From assembly GCA_025927595.1 (NCBI GenBank), contig JAICLD010000004.1, positions 1-33,447 on the forward strand: a stretch of DNA of 33,447 nucleotides, read 5' to 3'. The stretch comes from Nocardioidaceae bacterium. Its GTDB lineage: Bacteria > Actinomycetota > Actinomycetes > Propionibacteriales > Nocardioidaceae. The notes below the pieces were generated by a model, which saw nothing but the letters and a program-made list of their open reading frames with translations, was not told the origin of the DNA and ran no database searches. A program made the translations under genes and the position numbers. Shown piece after piece: positions 27,467-33,447 of this stretch. How positions within the stretch are numbered: the stretch's first letter is position 1; the number at the start of each line of letters is the position of its first letter.

Positions 27467-28462
27467 ATGGACCTGCTCGTGCTCGGCGGCACCGCGTGGC
27501 TCGGGGCGGCCACGGCTCGAACGGCCGTGGCCCGGGGGCACCGGGTGACGGCGCTCGCCCGCGGATCGTCCGGCGACGTCCCGGCCGGGGTCGGCCTGGT
27601 CCGCGCCGACCGCGCCCGGGCCGGCGCCTACGACGAGGTGGCCGACCAGACCTGGGACGCCGTCGTCGAGGTCGGCTGGCAGCCCGACCTGGTCCGGTCC
27701 GCCCTCGACCGGCTCGCTTCCCGGGCCCGGCACTGGGTGTACGTCTCCTCCTGCTCGGTGTACGCCGACGACGCCACCCCCGGGACCGCCGAGGATGCGC
27801 CGCTGCTCGAGCCGCACACCGGCTCCGGGCCGGTCGACCTCGAGTCGTACGGTCCGGCGACGGTGGCGTGCGAGCGGCTCTGCGTCGAGGCGATGGGACG
27901 GGAACGCTGCACGGTCGCCCGGGCCGGCCTGATCGCCGGGTACGGGGACCCGAGCGACCGGTTCGGGTACTGGCCGGCCCGCGTCGCGCGTGCCGCCTCG
28001 GGCGGGCCGGTGCTGACCCCGCACCTGGACGTCCCGGTGCAGGTGGTGGACGTCGAGGACCTGGCCGCCTGGCTGGTGACGTGCGCGGAGAACCGACGGT
28101 CGGGTGCCTACAACGCCGTCGGCGAGGTCTCCTCGCTGCACGAGGTCCTCGCCCACTGCCAGGCGGCGGCGGGGCGGACGGTGCGACCCGAGCCGGCCTC
28201 GGACGGGTGGCTGGCCGAGCACGAGGTGGAGCCGTGGGCCGGGCCGCGGTCGCTGCCGCTGTGGCTGCCGCAACCGGCCTACGCGGGTTTCAGCACCCGG
28301 CACAACGATGCCGCGCGGGCGGCCGGCCTGACCCCGAGGCCCCTGGCGCGCACGGTGGCTGCGGCTCTGTCGTGGGAGCGTGCGCGCGGACTCGACCGGG
28401 AGCGTCAAGCGGGGCTCACCCCGGCCGAGGAGGAGCTGCTCCTCACCCGGCTCTCGAGGTAA
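27467..28462 (+). CDS. NAD-dependent epimerase/dehydratase (SDR extended)
   Basis: Rossmann start MDLLVLGGTAWLGAATARTAVARGHRVTALARG; YVSSCSVYAD; atypical-SDR sequence throughout. Confidence 0.8.
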   Translation: MDLLVLGGTAWLGAATARTAVARGHRVTALARGSSGDVPAGVGLVRADRARAGAYDEVADQTWDAVVEVGWQPDLVRSALDRLASRARHWVYVSSCSVYADDATPGTAEDAPLLEPHTGSGPVDLESYGPATVACERLCVEAMGRERCTVARAGLIAGYGDPSDRFGYWPARVARAASGGPVLTPHLDVPVQVVDVEDLAAWLVTCAENRRSGAYNAVGEVSSLHEVLAHCQAAAGRTVRPEPASDGWLAEHEVEPWAGPRSLPLWLPQPAYAGFSTRHNDAARAAGLTPRPLARTVAAALSWERARGLDRERQAGLTPAEEELLLTRLSR

Positions 28463-28485
28463 CCGTCGACAGGTCGATGAGTCGG

Positions 28486-28545
28486 CTCCTCGACAAAGCG
28501 ATGAAACGATTTGTCGACATGTCGCTCTAACGACTCGTCGAGGAG
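28486..28545. terminator. nested inverted-repeat island between convergent epimerase gene and parB (candidate bidirectional terminator)
   Basis: Inner stem tcgacaaa (28490-28497)/tttgtcga (28510-28517). Outer stem ctcctcgac (28486-28494)/gtcgaggag (28537-28545). Locally AT-rich against a very GC-rich background. Confidence 0.5.
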
Positions 28546-29681
28546 TGTTCGGGGTCGATCAGGCCGACGATCCGCTCCAGGTCCGGGATCGAGGCGAACT
28601 CGACGGTGATCCGGCCCTTGCGCCGGCCCAGGTCCACCTTGACCCGGGTCTCCAGCCGGTCCGACAACCGTGCGGACAGGTCCTCCAGCCCCGGGGCGGT
28701 CGGCCGGCTGCGCCGCGTGCGGGTCTGACCCGACGGCAGGTCCCCGACCGAGACGATCTCCTCCAGGCCGCGCACGGAGATTCCCTCGGCGACGACCCGC
28801 CCGGCGAGCCGGTCCTGGGCCTCGGGGTCCTCGACTCCGAGCAGCGCGCGGGCGTGTCCTGCCGAGAGCACGCCGGCGGCGACCCGGCGCTGGACCGCGG
28901 GGGAGAGCCGCAGCAGACGCAGGGTGTTGCTGATCTGAGGACGGCTGCGCCCGATCCGCTGGGCGAGCTCGTCGTGCGTGCAGCCGAAGTCGTCGAGCAG
29001 CTGCTGGTAGGCGGCCGCCTCCTCGAGTGCGTTGAGCTCCGCACGGTGCAGGTTCTCCAGCAGCGCGTCCCGCAGCAGGTCGTCGTCGCCGGTCTCCCGC
29101 ACGATCGCCGGGATCGCGTCGAGACCCGCTTCCCGCGAGGCGCGCCAGCGGCGTTCCCCCATGACGAGCTCGTAGCCGCCATCAGCCACCGGCCTCACCA
29201 CGACGGGCTGGAGGAGCCCCACCTCGCGCACCGAGTGGACGAGCTCGGCCATCGCGTCCTCGTCGAAGACCTCACGCGGCTGGCGGGGGTTGGGGCGCAC
29301 CTCGTCGATCGGCAGCTCGGCGAAGAACGCCCCCACCACCGGCGCCAGCCCGGGCACCTCGGCCGGGTCGTCTGCGGCATCGGTGACCGGCTCGGCGGGG
29401 TCGGGGCCCTCGGGGCCCTCGGTGGACTCGATGGACTCCTCCGACTCGGCGGACCCGGCGCTGCTCTCGGCGGAGTCCGGCGCCCCGCGCTCGCCCGGCA
29501 GCGGCTTTCCGATCCAGTCGGGCCCGCGCGCGACCAGCGGCGCCGCCCCGGACCCCACGCCGGAGTCGGGGACCCCGTGCGGGGCGGCCCCCTCGTCGCC
29601 CTCCTCCGCGCGTGGGCCGGTGGGGATCAGCGAACCCAGCCCCCGGCCGAGTCCACGACGAGGTACGGGCCTCTGCGTCAT
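28527..29681 (-). CDS. parB: chromosome partitioning protein ParB
   Basis: N-terminal [94 protein letters not shown]. Confidence 0.96.
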   Translation of the reverse strand: MTQRPVPRRGLGRGLGSLIPTGPRAEEGDEGAAPHGVPDSGVGSGAAPLVARGPDWIGKPLPGERGAPDSAESSAGSAESEESIESTEGPEGPDPAEPVTDAADDPAEVPGLAPVVGAFFAELPIDEVRPNPRQPREVFDEDAMAELVHSVREVGLLQPVVVRPVADGGYELVMGERRWRASREAGLDAIPAIVRETGDDDLLRDALLENLHRAELNALEEAAAYQQLLDDFGCTHDELAQRIGRSRPQISNTLRLLRLSPAVQRRVAAGVLSAGHARALLGVEDPEAQDRLAGRVVAEGISVRGLEEIVSVGDLPSGQTRTRRSRPTAPGLEDLSARLSDRLETRVKVDLGRRKGRITVEFASIPDLERIVGLIDPEHSSTSR

Positions 29682-30721
29682 GAGCGGTTCTCCCTTGCCA
29701 TGGTTGCCGTGCCAGGGTCACGGAACGCGATCTCGCGGGCCGCCTCGAGGTAGCTCAACGCCCCCGGAGAGCCGGGGTCGTAGGTCATCACGGTCTGCCC
29801 GTAGCTCGGTGCCTCGGAGATCCGCACCGAGCGGGGAATCGCCGTGCGCAGCGCCTGGCCGTCGAAGTGAGCGCGCACCTCCTCGGCGACACCGGCCGAC
29901 AGCCGGGTCCGTGCGTCGTACATGGTGAGGATGATCGTGGAGACCGTGAGCTCCGGGTTGAGGTGCAGCTTGACCATGTCGACCGTCTCCAACAGCTGAC
30001 CGAGGCCCTCGAGGGCGTAGTACTCCGCCTGGATCGGGATCAGCATCTCGTCGCCGGCCACCAGGGCGTTGAGCGTCAGCAGTCCCAGCGAGGGCGGGCA
30101 GTCGATGAGCACGTAGTCGAAGCGGTCCTCGCCCTCGCCGAAGACCTGCGGGTGGGCGTGCAGCGCCCTGCGCAGGCGTCCCTCGCGGGCGACCATGCTC
30201 ACCAGCTCGATCTCGGCCCCGGCCAGGTCGATGGTGGCCGGCACCACGAACAGCCCGTCGATCTCTGCTGACGGCTGCACCACCTCGGCGAGGGGGCGCC
30301 CCTCGACGAGGGCGTCGTACGTCGACGAGGTACCCCGCTGATGGTCGACCGCCAGGGCCGTCGAGGCGTTGCCCTGCGGGTCGAGGTCCAGGACGAGGAC
30401 CCGGAGCCCGTGCTGCGCCAGGGCCGCCGCCAGGTTCACCGTCGTCGTGGTCTTGCCGACGCCGCCCTTCTGGTTCGCGACCACCATGACGCGGGTGCGC
30501 CGCGGGCGCGGCAGCGGGTCCCGCGGCCGCCGACCCTCGCGGACCCACAGGGCATGCTCCACGGATCGGGCCATCGGGGTCGATGCGTCGGAGGCCCGCA
30601 TCCGCTCACTGGCGGCGGAGGCAAGATCTCCAGCGGTCCGGACGACCGTCGGTGCGGTGCGGTCGCCGTCGGTGACCATGTCGCGGTCGGGGACCGTGTG
30701 GCCGTCGGGCCCGGGGACCAT
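29678..30721 (-). CDS. parA: chromosome partitioning ATPase ParA (start uncertain; may extend upstream towards rsmG)
   Basis: [24 protein letters not shown] Walker [29 protein letters not shown] overlap with parB. ATG at 30721 gives 347 aa; the frame stays open upstream through both parS sites. Confidence 0.9.
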   Translation of the reverse strand: MVPGPDGHTVPDRDMVTDGDRTAPTVVRTAGDLASAASERMRASDASTPMARSVEHALWVREGRRPRDPLPRPRRTRVMVVANQKGGVGKTTTTVNLAAALAQHGLRVLVLDLDPQGNASTALAVDHQRGTSSTYDALVEGRPLAEVVQPSAEIDGLFVVPATIDLAGAEIELVSMVAREGRLRRALHAHPQVFGEGEDRFDYVLIDCPPSLGLLTLNALVAGDEMLIPIQAEYYALEGLGQLLETVDMVKLHLNPELTVSTIILTMYDARTRLSAGVAEEVRAHFDGQALRTAIPRSVRISEAPSYGQTVMTYDPGSPGALSYLEAAREIAFRDPGTATMARENRS

Positions 30722-30760
30722 GACCTCAGGCGGTGCTTCGCCGCCGTGACCGTCGTCCTC

Positions 30761-30776
30761 GGTTTCACGTGAAACA
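30761..30776. promoter_or_regulatory. parS centromere site 1 (ggtttcacgtgaaaca)
   Basis: 15 of 16 match to consensus TGTTTCACGTGAAACA. Confidence 0.93.
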
Positions 30777-30874
30777 GCGGCTGTCCGCGGCGGCGGCACC
30801 GTTCCGGACGCGCGGCCGACCTCGGGAGCCGCCTCGGTGCTGGTCCTCCCGCGCGCCTCGAAGGCGCCCTCGGA

Positions 30875-30890
30875 GGTTTCACGTGAAACC
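30875..30890. promoter_or_regulatory. parS centromere site 2 (ggtttcacgtgaaacc)
   Basis: Perfect 16-bp palindrome with core GTTTCACGTGAAAC. Confidence 0.93.
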
Positions 30891-31062
30891 TGTGCATCCG
30901 CCTCCGGGACGGCAGCCCTGGTCGTCGGCGGACGGGCGCCCGGCCAGCCCAGCGGCGCAGAACCCGTGCCGGCTGACGGAACGACCGTCCACTCCGGCCA
31001 CCCGAGCGCGGAGACCACCCGAGGCGTGCAGCTGCGAACCTCGCCTGGCACCTGAACGACTG

Positions 31063-31794
31063 TCACCGTCGATCCTTCCCACGCTGTCGACGACCGGGAC
31101 CCGAGCTCCCGGTGGAATTGCGCCACTGTAGTTCTGACGGTCGTCCACCTTCCAGTCGAACCACCGTGGTCGGTGGATCGAGCAGGTCGGCGCCCAGGAT
31201 GTGGACGGCGGCCGTCTCGACGCCCCACCGGCGCAGGGCCGCCTCCGCGTCGTCGAGCTCCCGGTGCGCGGAGCGGCCCTTCATCGCCAGCACGACACCG
31301 CCCTGACGGACCAGGGGCATGCACCAGGTGAGAAGCCGTGGAAGCGGCGCGACGGCGCGGGACGTCACCACACCGAAGTCGCGCCGACCGTGCAGATCTT
31401 CGGCGCGGGCCCGTAGCACCTCGACATTCTCCAAACCGAGGCCGTCGACGGCCTCGGTGAGGAAGGTGCTGCGCCGCAGCAGGGGCTCGACCAGCGTCAT
31501 CCGGAGGTCGGGTCGCCGGATCGCCAGCACGAGCCCGGGCAGCCCGGCCCCGGTGCCCACGTCGGCGACGTCGGATCCGGACTCCAGCTCGTCCGACACC
31601 ACCGCGCAGTTGAGCAGGTGACGCGTCCACAGACGCGGCACCTCACGGGGACCGATCAGCCCGCGGAGGACACCGTCCTCGGCGAGGAGGGCCGCATACC
31701 GCTCGGCGAGGTGGAGCCGAGACGCGAACACCCCCCGCGCCTCCACGGGTACGGGGGGTGTTTCACGTGGAACGGCGTCCTCGTCAGCCGACAT
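31063..31794 (-). CDS. rsmG: 16S rRNA (guanine527-N7)-methyltransferase
   Basis: LWTRHLLNCAVVSDEL, VADVGTGAGLPGLVLAIRRPD, VTSRAVAPLPRLLTW. Located between jag and parA. Confidence 0.95.
   Translation of the reverse strand: MSADEDAVPRETPPVPVEARGVFASRLHLAERYAALLAEDGVLRGLIGPREVPRLWTRHLLNCAVVSDELESGSDVADVGTGAGLPGLVLAIRRPDLRMTLVEPLLRRSTFLTEAVDGLGLENVEVLRARAEDLHGRRDFGVVTSRAVAPLPRLLTWCMPLVRQGGVVLAMKGRSAHRELDDAEAALRRWGVETAAVHILGADLLDPPTTVVRLEGGRPSELQWRNSTGSSGPGRRQRGKDRR
31759..31774. promoter_or_regulatory. parS-like site 3 (tgtttcacgtggaacg)
   Basis: Left half-site plus CACGTG core are exact; right half has GTGGAAC instead of GTGAAAC. Lies in the 5' end of rsmG. Confidence 0.75.
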
Positions 31795-31827
31795 CGAGCC
31801 TCCTCGTCAGCGGCCGTCGCCGGTGGG

Positions 31828-32484
31828 TCACTCGGGCAGCACGACGACGTACCGGCGCGGCTCGACGCCCTCGGACTCGGAGGCGAGCCCGGCAGCGGCC
31901 ACCGCGTCGTGGACGACCTTGCGCTCGAACGGCGTCATCGGGTCCAACGCCCGGCGCTCCCCGGAGGCGCGCACCTGCTCCACCACCTCGCTTGCGAGCC
32001 GCTCCAGCCGTGCTCGCTTGTCGGCGCGGAACCCCCCGATGTCGAGCATCAGCCGGGACCGCTCCCCGGTCTCGCGGTACACCGCCAGCCGGGTCAGCTC
32101 CTGCAGCGCGTCGAGGACCTCGCCGTCGCGACCGACCAGCTGTCGCAGGTCGGCACCGACGATGCTGACCGCGGCGCGGTCGCCCTCCACGTCCATGTCG
32201 AGGTCGCCGTCGAGGTCGGCGATGTCCAGGAGCTCCTCGAGGTAGTCCGCGGCGATGTCGCCCTCGTGCTCCAGGCGCTCCAGGTCGGCCGTCGCGGACA
32301 CCTCGACGGTCTCCGGGGTGGCGGACTCGTCGGCCGGCTGCAGCGGCTCCGCGAGCTCGCCAGGCTGCCCCGGCTCCACAGGCTCCGTGGGCGCCGCGGA
32401 CCGCGACGGCTCCGTCGGCTCGTCGAGGATCACGGGCTGGGTCGGCTCGGTCGGCTCGGTCGCCTCGGTCGTCGAGTCACTCAC
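31828..32484 (-). CDS. khpB: Jag/KhpB-family RNA-binding protein (KH-R3H) with acidic TEP-rich N-terminus
   Basis: KH region AVSIVGADLRQLVGRDGEVLDALQELTRLAV; R3H region RLASEVVEQVRASGERRALDPMTPFERKVVHDAVA. Located between yidC and rsmG. Confidence 0.9.
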   Translation of the reverse strand: MSDSTTEATEPTEPTQPVILDEPTEPSRSAAPTEPVEPGQPGELAEPLQPADESATPETVEVSATADLERLEHEGDIAADYLEELLDIADLDGDLDMDVEGDRAAVSIVGADLRQLVGRDGEVLDALQELTRLAVYRETGERSRLMLDIGGFRADKRARLERLASEVVEQVRASGERRALDPMTPFERKVVHDAVAAAGLASESEGVEPRRYVVVLPE

Positions 32485-32598
32485 GTCGGTACTCCCTGTG
32501 GTTGGGTCACGTCAGGCAGGTGGACGCCGGGGCCGCCCCCGAGGGGCGTGCCGCCCGGCACGGACGGCGGCCGTCGCGGCCGCAGCGGTCGGGGGTGG

Positions 32599-33447
32599 TC
32601 AGGCGGTGTGCGGGCCGAGCTCGTCCCCGGGCTCACCGTCGCGTCGGGCCCGGCCGGGGTCACGGGGCGGCGGTGACGCCTTGCCGCCCGCACCGGGCGC
32701 TCCGCCGGCGCGGGACTCGGGGGCGTCGGGACGGCCGGCGCCGGACTGCTTGCGTCGCTGGCTGCGGGTCTGCTTCCTCGGCTGCTGCCGGCGCGGCGCC
32801 TGCGGTGCCTCCGGCTCGGCGACCGGCTCGGTGCCGGCGCCCGGGTCGGGCAGTCCCTTGCGGGCCCGCTTGGCGGCGTCCCGGTCGATCTTGTGCTGCG
32901 CGGCAGGGGTGCCGGGCGCCGGGTTGTTGCGGATCACGTAGAACTGCTGGCCCATCGTCCACAGGTTCGAGGTGGTCCAGTAGAAGAGCACGCCGATGGG
33001 GAACGCGATGCCGCCGACCGCGAACACCAGGGGCAGCACGTACAGCAGCATCTTCTGCTGCTGCGCGTACTGGCCGGTCATGGCGTCGGCCGGCATGTTC
33101 TTGCTCATCAGCTGCCGCTGGGTGGTGAACGTGGTCGCGGTCATCGCGATCACCAGCACCGCGGCCAGGATCCGGACGCCGGTGAGGTGGGTCGAGGTGA
33201 AGCTGTCGGAGATCTTCGCGCCGAACAGGGTCGCGTCCCCGAACTGCCGCGCGAGCGCGTGGGTCATCAGGCCACGCGTCTCACCCTTGGAGGCGTGGTC
33301 GATGAGCCGGAACAACGCCAGGAAGATGGGCATCTGCAGGATCAGGGGCAGGCAGGAGGCGAACGGGTTGGTCCCGGTCTCCTTGTAGAGCGCCATCGTC
33401 TCCTGGGCGAGCCGCTCCCGGTCGTGGCCGTACTTCTTCTGCAGCTC
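32599..33447 (-). CDS. yidC: membrane protein insertase YidC (5' end outside window)
   Basis: Open to the window edge: ELQKKYGHDRERLAQETMALYKETGTNPFASCLPLILQMPIFLALFRLI; FYWTTSNLWTMGQQFYVIRN; long basic C-terminal tail. Confidence 0.95.
   Translation of the reverse strand, partial: ELQKKYGHDRERLAQETMALYKETGTNPFASCLPLILQMPIFLALFRLIDHASKGETRGLMTHALARQFGDATLFGAKISDSFTSTHLTGVRILAAVLVIAMTATTFTTQRQLMSKNMPADAMTGQYAQQQKMLLYVLPLVFAVGGIAFPIGVLFYWTTSNLWTMGQQFYVIRNNPAPGTPAAQHKIDRDAAKRARKGLPDPGAGTEPVAEPEAPQAPRRQQPRKQTRSQRRKQSGAGRPDAPESRAGGAPGAGGKASPPPRDPGRARRDGEPGDELGPHTA

Noticed and set aside
29678-31630. Full 650-aa ParA as annotated by the ORF track
   Set aside because: The first part overlaps rsmG antisense-free coding in another frame; the start must be downstream of roughly 31066, probably 30721 or a GTG between.
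32547-32562. cgtgcc-gccc-ggcacg hairpin in the jag/yidC gap
   Set aside because: Only 6-bp GC stem with no T tract in a very GC-rich spacer; expected by chance.
1-33447. CRISPR arrays, tRNA/rRNA genes, IS elements, prophage or DnaA-box clusters
   Set aside because: No regularly spaced repeats, tRNA-like cloverleaf, transposase motifs or TTGTCCACA clusters were recognised by eye; a tRNAscan/CRISPR finder run would confirm.

Overview
High-GC actinobacterial chromosome segment, probably close to oriC on gene content. It ends in the conserved block yidC(partial)-jag/khpB-rsmG-parA-parB on the minus strand. Before that is the conserved cell-envelope/redox block pcnA(-) / DUF6049-murJ-pseudokinase-sigM-anti-sigma-like-(GNAT)-trxB-trxA-cwlM. 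The first third holds the 3' end of ino1, an MFS transporter, an AIM24-like gene, a FadR/GntR regulator, a proline-iminopeptidase-like hydrolase and a five-gene dipeptide/oligopeptide ABC transporter operon. The SBP gene of that operon carries an apparent 1-nt frameshift. No CRISPR, prophage, IS element, rRNA or tRNA was recognised, and I found no convincing wholly new system. Points most worth a second look: (1) three parS palindromes lie in one reading phase, so each encodes V-(S/P)-R-E-T in rsmG or the parA 5' extension; (2) paired GGAAN-N18-GTT sigma-R/sigma-H-type promoters sit upstream of trxB and of trxA; (3) two degenerate 'dead' enzymes, a triple-motif-less pseudokinase split from MurJ and a zinc-ligand-less CwlM, flank sigM/trxBA; (4) an AT-rich nested-palindrome island between an epimerase gene and parB also reads as a 17-aa amphipathic micro-ORF; (5) a divergent pcnA/DUF6049 promoter region where both genes look leaderless; (6) the frameshifted SBP.
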